A stretch of 64,000 nucleotides of DNA from the NCBI RefSeq assembly GCF_025961225.1, contig NZ_JAOQNG010000007.1, positions 632,501-696,500 on the forward strand, given 5' to 3'. The DNA comes from Azospirillum canadense (GTDB lineage: Bacteria > Pseudomonadota > Alphaproteobacteria > Azospirillales > Azospirillaceae). The translations under genes and the position numbers were made by a program. The notes beneath the pieces are model-generated. The model had not been told where the DNA came from and searched no databases. It saw only the letters and a list, made by a program, of their open reading frames with translations. Of the stretch, positions 18,718-27,012 are shown piece by piece (position 1 is the stretch's first letter; every line of letters begins with the position of its first letter).

Positions 18718-19838
18718 GGGCCTTGTTGCACAAACCCGGCCGGGGGCCGTCCTGGTGGCCTGAGGGGCGATTGGGGAATAGAGGCGGGAGCTGAATTTGA
18801 GACCCCGCATGCCGTACAAGCACAAAGAACCGCGTCGCCACACGATCCCGAACGCCAAGTACAAAGTCGGGCGCTGGCGGGAGTACAACCGGGCTCTGCG
18901 GCAGCGCGGCCGTTTGACGATGTGGGTCTCCTCCGAGGCACTGGCCACGTGGACGCCGGTCCAGACCGGGCGGCGGGGCTGCTCGCTGGCATACTCGGAC
19001 CTCGCCATAGAAACGGGATCATGCTGCGCCCGGCGATGGGCCGGCCGTGGCGCCAGACCGAGGGCCTGTTGCGCTCCATCGTCCAGTTGCTCGGGCTCGA
19101 CGTGCCGGTCCTCGACGACACCACGCTGGCCCGACGCAGCGCCCGGTTACCGCTGACCACCGCACTGAAGACGCTGACAAGGCCGGTCGACGTCGTCATC
19201 GTCCATCGTCTCCTCCGGGCTGACGGTGTTTGGCACCGGCGAATGGCGGCAGGAGAAGCACGGTGGCAAACCACGCCGCAGCTGGCGTCGGGTGCACGTG
19301 GCCGTCGATCCGGAGAGCGGTAACGTCCTCGCCGCCGAACTCACCGCGACCGAGGACGGCGATGCGTCCCAGGTCGGCCCCTTGCTCGATCAGATCCCAG
19401 GCCCGGTCCGGGCCGTGCTGGCCGATGGCGCCTATGACGGCGTGCCGGTGTACCAGGCCATCGCCGAACGCCACGCCGACGCCGCGGTGATCATTCCACC
19501 GCGCTGTACGGCGGTGCTCAGTGACACCGCCAAGACCGCCCCGACGCAGCGCGATCAGCATATCCACGTCCTCGCCGAAAAGGGCCGGATGGGCTGGCAG
19601 CGGGCGACCGGCTATGGAAAGCGCGCGCTGGGCGAAACCGCTTTCTCCCGGTACAAAACTGTGATCGGACGCAGGCTCCGGGCTCGGACTCTGCCCGCGC
19701 AGAAGGTCGAAGCCCGCATCGCCTGCGCGGTCATCAACCGCATGACCAGCCTCGGCATGCCGGTTTCCCATAAGGTGGCCTGAGGGCCGCGGGCAAGGCG
19801 CGAAGCCTGTCCGTAGCGCGATTTACGCAACAACGCCC
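18718..19838 (+). mobile_element. IS5-family element with decayed transposase
   Basis: A 1.12-kb element with 17-bp terminal inverted repeats: GGGCCTTGTTGCACAAA at 18718-18734 and its near-complement at 19822-19838 (GGGCGTTGTTGCGTAAA when inverted). Both ends are preserved although the gene inside carries two frameshifts. No clear target duplication is seen. Confidence 0.82.
18809..19783 (+). pseudogene. IS5-family transposase with two frameshifts
   Basis: It starts MPYKHKEPRRHTIPNAKYKV and reads to SDLAIETG. It then changes frame near 19020-19030 to read RPWRQTEGLLRSIVQLLGLD, and near 19200-19210 to read LTVFGTGEWRQEKHGG, ending SLGMPVSHKVA. Joined, the three parts give a full-length IS5 transposase of about 320 residues including DGAYDGVPVYQAIAERHADA. 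The second frameshift falls where DSTGL should be, so the first catalytic Asp is lost. Confidence 0.88.
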
Positions 19839-19871
19839 AGCACCGCCGCTCGCTTCCAGGGCACGCCCGGA

Positions 19872-20022
19872 GCCGATAAGGTGCGCCGCTGCAAGACGTT
19901 TTACGACGGCGCCAGCACCCGGAAGCCGGGTGAGGCGCATCGTCGCCCGGGTCGAGGCCGGAGACCAGGGCACCGACACCCGCTTCGTCCTCACCAACCT
20001 GCGCCACGGCACCGGACGCTGA
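19872..20022 (+). pseudogene. IS1380-like transposase remnant
   Basis: Two frames together read KVRRCKTFYDGA and then VARVEAGDQGTDTRFVLTNL followed by RHG. This resembles the C-terminal region of IS1380-type transposases (R-F-YDGA, RIVARVEAG-QG-DTRF-VTNL). About 50 codons remain. The assignment rests on recall of this motif, so the family is tentative. Confidence 0.5.
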
Positions 20023-20102
20023 CCCCACCCCGCCCGCACGGTCTGCTCGGTCAGGCGCGACGCTGGGCGCACATCACGGCGGCGGAAAGTCCTGGGAGCG
20101 AG

Positions 20103-20285
20103 TTGCGCCCCGAGGAGACGCTGTGGTGGCATCTCGCCGACACCATCGAAGAGCAGCGCCGTCTCTGCGCCGAGGCCCACCGCACCCTGGCGGCCCTCGC
20201 CGGGGCGTCCGACTATCCGGCCTCCCGGCGCCTGCTGGACGACCTGGCGCAGGCGTCGGCTGGCCACGCCGGACAACCGGGCTGA
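20103..20285 (+). CDS. Hypothetical small protein, 60 residues
   Basis: A possible TTG start at 20103 has GGGAG 5 bases upstream and gives a helical, acidic protein (LRPEETLWWHLADTIEEQRR, LLDDLAQASAGHAGQPG). The frame is open further upstream into the IS1380 scrap. It faces the HU gene tail to tail. No function is proposed. Confidence 0.35.
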   Translation: MRPEETLWWHLADTIEEQRRLCAEAHRTLAALAGASDYPASRRLLDDLAQASAGHAGQPG

Positions 20286-20325
20286 CCGGTCCACCGGCGG
20301 AGGCTGGGCCTCTGGTTCCCAAGCG

Positions 20326-20613
20326 TCAGGCGGAGACCTTGCCGCTGACCGCCTGCTTGAGCGAAGCGCCGGGCCGGAACTTCGGCGCCTTGCCGGCCGG
20401 AATGTCGATGGGCTGCTTCGTCGCCGGGTTCACGCCCTTGCGCGCGGCGGTCTCCGCGACCTCGAAGCCGCCGAAGCCGGGGAACTTGATCTCGTCGCCG
20501 GCGGCGAGGACGTCCGTGACGCTCTCCAGGAAAGCGTCGACGGCCTTCCCGGCATCGGCCTTGCTCAAACCGGACTTTTCGGCGACCTTGGTAACGAAAT
20601 CGGACTTGTTCAT
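20326..20613 (-). CDS. HU-family DNA-binding protein
   Basis: A 95-residue nucleoid protein starting MNKSDFVTKVAEKSGLSKAD. The family signature is complete: GDEIKFPGFGGFEVAETAAR, then GVNPATKQPIDIPAGKAPKF, whose Asn-Pro at the tip of the DNA-intercalating beta arm is conserved. GRNP is replaced by GVNP. The start at 20611-20613 follows GGGGGAAGTC; upstream extension of the frame is spurious. It is possibly an additional HU copy on an accessory replicon. Confidence 0.93.
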   Translation of the reverse strand: MNKSDFVTKVAEKSGLSKADAGKAVDAFLESVTDVLAAGDEIKFPGFGGFEVAETAARKGVNPATKQPIDIPAGKAPKFRPGASLKQAVSGKVSA

Positions 20614-21055
20614 GACTTCCCCCATCCTCCTCCTCCGCCAGTGGCGGCGCGCGCCGAGAATGCGGGTTTCCAGGCCGTTCGGCAAGATGCCGCGGCGCCG
20701 CTTCCGCTGAGAAGCGCGGTTTGCCCCCGACGGGCGGGCCGGTTTCGCCACAAACAACACATCGGGGATGGGCGAGCCCCCCTTGGCAGGGCGCCATGAC
20801 GACAACGGGCCGAGACGGCGACCGCTGCGCGTCCGGCTGCGCGACGCCACCGGTGTGTTCGAGGCCCAAGTTCTGCGCCGCCGACACGGTTTTGGAACGT
20901 TGCGGCAGAGGGTGGCCCAACGTTCTCCACGCGTTCGTCACGCCGGACCGGATACCCGCAACCGCGCGGATCGGTGGCGCGCCCTGATGCGGCGGGCGGC
21001 ACGAAGAAGCCCCGGCTCCGGAGCGTCGGGGCAGTTTGTCAGTTTTCGCGCCGTC

Positions 21056-22222
21056 CTACGTCTGCTCCGGTCGCTGCGTCGGCCGCCGCGCCTTCAGCCA
21101 CTCCGCCATGCCCTGGTCCTCCAGGGCATACTGCCCACGCGCCGAGCGCCAGACCAGGTTGTCGCGGCGCAGCGCCTCGATGGCCGCCTGCACGGACGGC
21201 ACCTCGACAGGCTCGCCGACGGCCGCCGCGTAGGCCGCGAGCGAGGCCGCCGAGAACGGGGTAAACTGAGCCTCTTCGGTGACCAGACGCGCGATAACGG
21301 CTTGCTGGAGCGGGGTGAGCGACGACCAGGCGCTCTCGTAGTCCTGCCAAAGCCGACCGCGCAGTGTCTCCGCCCCGGCGCTCAGCGCCTTGCGGAGTTC
21401 GCCCGCGCCGTCGTCGAGCGCGATGTCCTTGAGGATCTGCGCGAGGATCTCGGGGCGCCGGCCCACGACGTCGAACGCGGCGAACACGTCCGTCGGATCG
21501 AACCGATTGTCGGCCGCCAGGCGCTCGTTGAGCCAGGCGGCGTAGGCGTCGGTGTAATCGCGGCCGAGCAGCGGGAAGTTCTGCACGCTGGCGCCGTAAA
21601 AGGGCTGGTCGCGCCCGAGCACCAACCGGCCCAACTTGTCGCGGTGGGAGCCGGTGAGCACCAGCACGAGGTTCGGCCCGTCGGCGCTGTCCTCGCGCGT
21701 GTTGAGCGTGTCACGGGCGGCCTTGAGCGCGAACATGGCGTTCAGACCGGCCTCGGTCGCGCTGGCGTGCTGCGCCTCGTCCACGACCAGCGCCACCCGC
21801 TTGCCGGTCCGATCGATCAACGCGCCCAGCGCGTCGGTCAGCGTGGCGCCCTGGGGCTGTCCGATCCGGTCGAGGTCGATGGCGGTCGCGCCGACGCCGA
21901 CCTTGCTGAGGCCCACCGAACGGGCGACCCGCACCGGCAGCCCTTCGGCGCGCCGCAGCGCCTGCTTGATCGCCTCGGCGATCAGGTGCCCAGGGTCCGC
22001 GTTGCGGTCGGACCAAAGGTCGACGTAGACGACCGCGATGTGCCGGTTCTCCAATTCGGGGGCCAGGTCGTGCCGCAGGAACGTCGATTTGCCGGTGCGC
22101 CGGGGGGCGGTCAGGCAGAGGGTCGGCTCGGCCCCGAAGGGCGAGTCTCCGGTCAGGCGATCGACGATCTGGCGCGCCAAGTCCGGGCGGTGGAACAGGA
22201 ACTTGCTGGTGCTTGCAGGCAT
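21056..22222 (-). CDS. Stand-alone AAA/STAND-like ATPase
   Basis: A 388-residue P-loop ATPase. Walker A is APRRTGKSTF (about residues 39-48), Walker B VALVVDEAQ (143-151), with a sensor-like LVLTGSHRDKL after it. The C-terminal third looks like a winged helix (LTPLQQAVIARLVTEEAQFT, VQAAIEALRRDNLVWRSARG). A start at 22220-22222 was preferred because GGGGAG lies upstream. There is no effector domain and no partner gene; neighbours are HU and a DUF35 gene. It may be a regulator, or the ATPase of a mobile-element or defence system; function unknown. Confidence 0.75.
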   Translation of the reverse strand: MPASTSKFLFHRPDLARQIVDRLTGDSPFGAEPTLCLTAPRRTGKSTFLRHDLAPELENRHIAVVYVDLWSDRNADPGHLIAEAIKQALRRAEGLPVRVARSVGLSKVGVGATAIDLDRIGQPQGATLTDALGALIDRTGKRVALVVDEAQHASATEAGLNAMFALKAARDTLNTREDSADGPNLVLVLTGSHRDKLGRLVLGRDQPFYGASVQNFPLLGRDYTDAYAAWLNERLAADNRFDPTDVFAAFDVVGRRPEILAQILKDIALDDGAGELRKALSAGAETLRGRLWQDYESAWSSLTPLQQAVIARLVTEEAQFTPFSAASLAAYAAAVGEPVEVPSVQAAIEALRRDNLVWRSARGQYALEDQGMAEWLKARRPTQRPEQT

Positions 22223-22285
22223 GCCGCCGCTCCCCATTATGCGCGATTATGCGCTGAACCATAATTTATGTAAGTCACCATAATT
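22223..22285 (-). promoter_or_regulatory. AT-rich repeat-bearing leader of the AAA ATPase
   Basis: Within 60 bp the motif ATTATGCGC occurs twice in direct order (22237-22256), and CATAATT is found twice further out (22259-22285). This AT-rich block stands out from the GC-rich surroundings and is the likely promoter/operator. No binding protein is known. Confidence 0.4.
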
Positions 22286-22383
22286 CGGCAATAGTCGTGA
22301 TCGCTCGGCGGGTGGGGGTGACGTCATAGGCGGGCGAGAAACAACGGGGAGGAGATGAAACCGGCACATGGGGCGTAAGGGGA

Positions 22384-22779
22384 TCAACGAGAGTTTTCTG
22401 GACCATCTCTGAGCGACCCCGACGCCGTAAAGAAGGGCACCAGAACAGTGCCCAACCGGCGATAGGCCCCACGGACTCGGTTTCCGATCATCACGCCATC
22501 GCCGGCATGGCCCATCACGCGAACCCCCTCGTCAAGGTCGATCAGCGCGACCCGGTAGGGGACAAAAGCGCGCAACTCCGGAGCTGGAGCGCGGCTGACC
22601 GAGGTCACCGCACATACCGTTCCTTCGCCGCGCGACGGCACCCGTGTCACGGTGGCCGCGCCGCATGCGGGACAGCGGTTGCGGGCGAAGTACCAATGGG
22701 ACCGGCACGTGTCGCACGTCTCAAAAACGATGGCCTCCACACCGCTGGTCCAATCGTCCCCATAGGCGTGAGCCGTCAT
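22384..22779 (-). CDS. DUF35/OB-fold zinc-ribbon protein (thiolase partner)
   Basis: A 131-residue two-domain protein. The N-terminal zinc ribbon is Cys22-x2-Cys25-x10-Cys36-x2-Cys39 (TCDTCRSHWYFARNRCPACG), followed by an OB-fold (EGTVCAVTSVSRAPAPELRA, PYRVALIDLDEGVRVMGHAG). Such proteins bind acyl-CoA and pair with thiolase-like or hydratase subunits. Here its ATG overlaps (ATGA) the stop of a thiolase stub directly upstream, the usual arrangement, but the thiolase itself is gone. The gene itself looks complete. Confidence 0.82.
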   Translation of the reverse strand: MTAHAYGDDWTSGVEAIVFETCDTCRSHWYFARNRCPACGAATVTRVPSRGEGTVCAVTSVSRAPAPELRAFVPYRVALIDLDEGVRVMGHAGDGVMIGNRVRGAYRRLGTVLVPFFTASGSLRDGPENSR

Positions 22780-22871
22780 GGCAAGGCCTCCAGAAGCAGT
22801 GTCACGTGGGAGGACAGCACCCCGCCATCGGCGTGCACCAGTGCCAATGGAGCGTCGGGCACCTCCTGGGA
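22776..22871 (-). pseudogene. 3' stub of a thiolase-like gene
   Basis: About 30 codons reading PDAPLALVHADGGVLSSHVT then LLLEALP and a stop. HADGGVLSSH is the C-terminal catalytic-loop motif of thiolases and lipid-transfer proteins. Upstream (above 22871) the similarity fades into AT-rich DNA. The rest of the gene has been deleted; only the part coupled to the DUF35 gene remains. Confidence 0.6.
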
Positions 22872-23208
22872 GCCGCCGGGGGAAGCCTGCGGCGTGCAGA
22901 AAGCGCCCGAAGAGACTATTAATCCGACAAAGTGTTTCGTCAGAATTAATCACTCCCTCACAAGATAGAGCTATTACCATTTTACACCCAGCTCTTCTGA
23001 AGAATATGTGCGCCTATTTCTACCGCCAGAGCCGCTTTCGCTGGCTTTCAACCGCGACCCGAAAAGGCCAGTATTTATGAGCCTAGGTCTTCAGGAACTT
23101 CCGAGGCTGGACGACCTACGGCGCATTACTCATGGCATGTTCTTTAGCTGGCCGCTCTTCGGTGCGGCCGGGTCAGCTGTCATTCAAAGACTGGTCGGAT
23201 CGTGAACA
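22872..23208. other. AT-rich intergenic region, no gene seen
   Basis: A 337-bp spacer with lower GC than its neighbours (for example around 22918-22985). It separates the truncated thiolase/DUF35 pair from the PQQ-type dehydrogenase and probably contains the promoter of the latter. No RNA gene or long inverted repeat was recognised. Confidence 0.5.
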
Positions 23209-24744
23209 ATGGCTACTCAACTCTTGGTGGGCGACGACGGCGGTAATGAAGTGCGGGGCGGAGCGGGCCCCGATGTGATCTACGGTTTTAACCCACAAGG
23301 CCCACAGGCCCAAATCACTTCCATCACCGCCTCTCGCGTGGCGACCGGGCTGGAGCAACCATTGTTCGTTACGGCTCCGCCCGGCGACGCATCACGACTG
23401 TTCATCGTCGAAAAGACCGGTCGGATCGACATCCTTGACCTGAATTCCGGGAAGGTCTTGCCGCAACCATTTCTGAACCTTTCCGATCAAATCGTCACGG
23501 CGGAAGAAGAGGGCCTGCTCGGTCTCGCCTTCCACCCGGACTTCGCCATGAACGGCCTATTCTACGTCAATCTCGTCAACCGCAACGGCGACACGGAAAT
23601 CCGCCGGTATCAAGCTGAGCCGGCGGGTAATGTGGCCGATCCGGCGACCGGGCAGATCGTCATTGGCGTTGATCAACCCAATTTCACCAACCACAAGGGC
23701 GGCTGGCTCCAGTTCGGGACGGATGGGACCCTTTACGCCGGACTGGGCGACGGTGGCGGAACTGGCGATCCAGACAACAATGCGCAGAACACTGGCAGAT
23801 TGCTGGGCAAAATCCTGCGCTTGGACGTCAACGCCGACGGCTTTCCGGCCGATCCGGCGCGGAACTACTCGATTCCCGCCGACAATCCTTTCGTGGGCAC
23901 AAGCGGGGCTGGAGAAGTCTGGGCGTACGGTCTGCGCAACCCCTGGCGACCAAGTTTCGACCGCGCCACGGGCGACCTTTACATTGCCGACGTTGGCCAA
24001 AACCGCGAAGAAGAGATCAACATTGGCGCCAAGGGCGGCAATTACGGTTGGCCCGTCTTGGAAGGGCGGTTGAGCTATAAGGCCGGAGTCCTGACCGGCG
24101 GCAGTTCGATCGCGCCGATCTACACCTATGACCATGACGTCGGAAGGTCGATTACAGGTGGCTACGTCTACCGTGGCCCGAGCGACGGATTGCAAGGCCA
24201 ATATTTCTTTTCCGATTTCGGCTCGGCCCGCCTTTGGACGCTCCAGAAAACCAGCAGCGGCTGGTCGGTGGTCGATCGGACAAAGCAGGTCATGCCCGAT
24301 GCCGGTGCCATCAATCAGCCGACGTCCTTTGGCGAGGACGCTCGCGGCAATCTGTACCTGATTGATTACGATGGCGACGTCTTCCGACTGACGCCTCAGG
24401 TCAGTTCCGCAGATATGAGCGACACCCTATTCGGCGGCGACGGGGGAGACATGATATATGGCGGTTCGAGCGCGGATTGGCTGGAAGGCGACGCTGGCAA
24501 CGACACGCTGATTGGTGGCCCGGGGGCTGACCGCTTTGTGGTTACGCCCGGCGGCGGCGCCGATCTGGTGATCGACTTTAACGGCTCCGAAGGCGACCAG
24601 TTTCAGATGGCGCCGGGTTTGAGGGAAACCGGTGTGACTGAGCGTTTGGGGGGCAGTCTGGTCACGTTTTCTGACGGGTCGTCCATGCAGTTGATGGGTG
24701 TTCCGGCAAGCCAGGTCTCACCCAGTTGGTTTATCCCAAGCTGA
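23209..24744 (+). CDS. PQQ-type soluble sugar dehydrogenase flanked by RTX-like repeats
   Basis: A 511-residue protein. Residues about 40-395 are a glucose/sorbosone dehydrogenase beta-propeller: RVATGLEQPLFVTAPPGD, EGLLGLAFHPDF, NTGRLLGKILRLDVNADGFP, GEVWAYGLRNPWRPSFDR, DVGQNREEEINIGAKGGNYG. These would bind PQQ and calcium and oxidise an aldose or sorbosone. Glycine-Asp repeats flank it: one short set at residues 8-26 (GDDGGNEVRGGAGPDVIYG) and a fuller set at 405-455 (GGDGGDMIYGGSSADWLEGD, AGNDTLIGGPGADRF). There is no N-terminal signal peptide, so type I secretion through the C-terminal RTX region is likely. The transporter is not in the window. Confidence 0.85.
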   Translation: MATQLLVGDDGGNEVRGGAGPDVIYGFNPQGPQAQITSITASRVATGLEQPLFVTAPPGDASRLFIVEKTGRIDILDLNSGKVLPQPFLNLSDQIVTAEEEGLLGLAFHPDFAMNGLFYVNLVNRNGDTEIRRYQAEPAGNVADPATGQIVIGVDQPNFTNHKGGWLQFGTDGTLYAGLGDGGGTGDPDNNAQNTGRLLGKILRLDVNADGFPADPARNYSIPADNPFVGTSGAGEVWAYGLRNPWRPSFDRATGDLYIADVGQNREEEINIGAKGGNYGWPVLEGRLSYKAGVLTGGSSIAPIYTYDHDVGRSITGGYVYRGPSDGLQGQYFFSDFGSARLWTLQKTSSGWSVVDRTKQVMPDAGAINQPTSFGEDARGNLYLIDYDGDVFRLTPQVSSADMSDTLFGGDGGDMIYGGSSADWLEGDAGNDTLIGGPGADRFVVTPGGGADLVIDFNGSEGDQFQMAPGLRETGVTERLGGSLVTFSDGSSMQLMGVPASQVSPSWFIPS

Positions 24745-24954
24745 GCATCGGACTGATCGTGATCACTCCAAGGCCCCGAAAGCCGGCGCGACAGCGTACG
24801 TCAGCGTCATCGGCCTCGAAGGCAGAAATTAAGGTTCTGTTGCAAAGTCGGCGGTTGGGTGAAAGTCGTTCCAGTTTGAGCAGCTTCAGGCAGCAACCGA
24901 CCTTGGTGCAGCGAGGTGACTTCGGCCGCAGGAAACCCTTCCCCGGCCTTCTGA

Positions 24955-25550
24955 TTACGCGACGCGGACGGAGTCCGGGCGTCCGAGGTCAAGCATGCGG
25001 TTCAGGACCCGGACCGCGATGGCGATTTCGGTGTTCCGCCGATCCTCGGTCCGGATCCGCAGGGCATCGCCGACGACACGTTTCCAGCGGCTGAAGGCGG
25101 CCTCGACCAGGGCGCGGATATTGTACCGGGACGATGTCTGCCACGCCATGCGCCCGTGTTCGGTAATGTGCTGGAGGTGCCGATCGCGCTGCATCGGGTT
25201 AGTCGCGGCGTGCGCGCTCGGCACCGCGGTGGAGCGGGGCGGCACGATCACGGCCGCATCCGGCGTGTGCGCCGCCACAGCTTCGGTCACGCCGATCTGG
25301 TCGTAAGCGCCATCGGCCACGAACGCGGCGAGAGGCTCCTCGATCTGGGCCAGCAGCGGGCCGACCTGCGAGGCGAAATCGACATCATGATCGGTGAGGG
25401 TCGCCACCACGATCCGCCCACTGGCCGCATCCACGCCGACATGCAGCTTCTTCCAGGCGCGGCAGCGCTGGGTTCCGTGCTTTTCGACCAGCCACTCGCC
25501 CGGCCCGCACAGCTTCACGCCGGTGCCGGATTGAATGGGATGGACGCTCC
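24955..25550 (-). pseudogene. IS5-family transposase, C-terminal fragment
   Basis: About 195 codons reading GTGVKLCGPGEWLVEKHGTQ, LTDHDVDFASQVGPLLAQIE, DGAYDQIGV and ending RMLDLGRPDSVRVA. The frame is cut at about 25535-25550, next to the IS110-type element. An IS5 end with GGTTCTGTTGCAAAG is seen near 24834-24848. The N-terminal half is missing. Confidence 0.82.
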
Positions 25551-25577
25551 CCGTTTCTGGCGTGGTGACGCCATCTG

Positions 25578-26588
25578 ATGGGGGAAGTCCCTCTCATCAC
25601 GGAGACGGTGCTGACCAAGCGCCTGCGCCGCGACGGGGTGCGGGCGTTCTTCGCGACTCTGCCGCCCTGTCTGGTCGGCCTGGAGGCCTGCGCCAGTGCG
25701 CATTTTTGGGCTCGGGAGCTCGCCCAGCTGGGCCACACTGTGCGATTGATGCCGCCGCAGTACGTGAAACCCTACGTCAAGCGCCACAAGAACGACCGCG
25801 CCGATGCCGAAGCGATCTGCGAAGCCGTCCAGCGGCCGAGCATGCGCTTTGTTGCGATCAAGACGCCGGAGCAGCAAAGCACGTTGGTCCTCCACCGTGT
25901 GCGGGCTCTGCTGGTGCGCCAGAGGACGCAGCTGATCAACGCGCTGCGTGGGCATCTGGCCGAGTTCGGCATCATCGCCCCGCAAGGCGCCCACAAGGTG
26001 GCCGAACTGACCGCACGGCTGGCCGATCCCGGCGACGAGCGGATCCCCACTCTGGCCAAGACGGTGCTGCAGAGCTTGGTCGATCACCTGCGCGATGCCG
26101 AGCGCCGGATCGGCGAGCTGGAGACGCAGTTGGCCGAGCAAGCCAAGGGCGATGAGGTGTGCCGTCGCCTCATGACGATCCCGGGGATTGGCCCGATGGT
26201 CGCGACCGCTTTGGTGGCGACCGTTGGGGACGCGAAGACCTTCACCTCCGGGCGGCATCTGGCGGCGTGGCTGGGGCTGGTGCCCCTGCAGCACTCCAGC
26301 GGCAACACCGAGCGGCTCGGCCATATCACCAAAGCCGGCGATGGCTACGTGCGCCAACTGCTCGTGCACGGCGCTCGTGCGGTCGTCCGCTGGTGGCGCA
26401 CGACCTCGCCGTGGCTCGCCGGCCTGCTACAGCGCCGGCCGATGAACGTCGTGACGGTGGCCCTGGCCAACAAGACGGCGCGCATCGCCTGGGCCGTGAT
26501 GGTCCGCGGTGAAACCTATCGGCGCCCAGGTCCGGCCGTGGCGGCCCCGGGAGGAGAAGGACCATGCGTCCCGTTGGCGCCAGTGTGA
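25578..26588 (+). pseudogene. IS110-family transposase lacking its N-terminus
   Basis: Reads from VPLITETVLTKRLRRDGVRA onward, including the DEDD glutamate region (CLVGLEACASAHFWARELAQ), KNDRADAEAICEAVQ (the later Asp pair), and the C-terminal part GIGPMVATALVATVGDAKTF, WLGLVPLQHSSGNTERLGHI with the family serine. The first 20-30 residues with the initial catalytic Asp are missing, and an in-frame TGA at 25566-25568 rules out a longer start. It is probably inactive. Its downstream noncoding end is preserved (26593-26735). Confidence 0.8.
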
Positions 26589-26592
26589 CGCC

Positions 26593-26735
26593 GTGCTCGC
26601 GCGGGCAAGGTCAAGCCGCTGGCGCGGCGGCCCGCTGGGCCGACCTTGCCCTGTGCTGCGCGCGGCGTCCGGGGGGCGGCAGGTCGGGACGAAGAGGAGG
26701 TCTTCTGGGTCGAACAAAGAGGAAGAGATTAACAT
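26593..26735 (+). ncRNA. Candidate bridge-RNA-like segment downstream of an IS110-type transposase
   Basis: A perfect 10-bp stem pairs 26603-26612 (GGGCAAGGTC) with 26642-26651 (GACCTTGCCC) around a 29-base loop; a smaller hairpin GAAGA/TCTTC lies at 26691-26705. The segment is conserved with 16017-16150, where the same stem keeps pairing despite two compensatory changes. IS110-family elements are known to encode a bridge RNA in a noncoding end, downstream of the transposase in the IS1111 group. Position and structure fit; transcription is not shown. Confidence 0.45.
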
Positions 26736-27012
26736 GAGGTTCTGTGCCCTCTTGGGCGTGGGCACGGTGAAGAAGCTCTCCCTCGGCTTGCGACGGCGAT
26801 GAACGATGGGATGGCAATGACTGGTCAGACCGGGATCGGCCAAATCCGTGTGCAACACTGAGCAGATCCGCTCGTCACTTTGAATGGAAGCCGATCCGCG
26901 GATTTCATCCGGGCCAGCAGCTTTGCTGCAACAACAGGCCGAATAGATGGCTGCAACCAAGTCAGAGGCCGGAACGGAGAACGTCGCTCTTGCAAGGGCG
27001 GGGAGCGTCCAT
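26736..27012. other. Spacer between IS110-type and IS5 elements, no gene seen
   Basis: No coding signal was found. A short sequence with the GTTGCA core typical of these IS5 ends occurs at 27029-27034, so the left end of the following IS5 element lies about there. The exact outer boundary of the IS110-type element on the other side could not be fixed. Confidence 0.4.
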
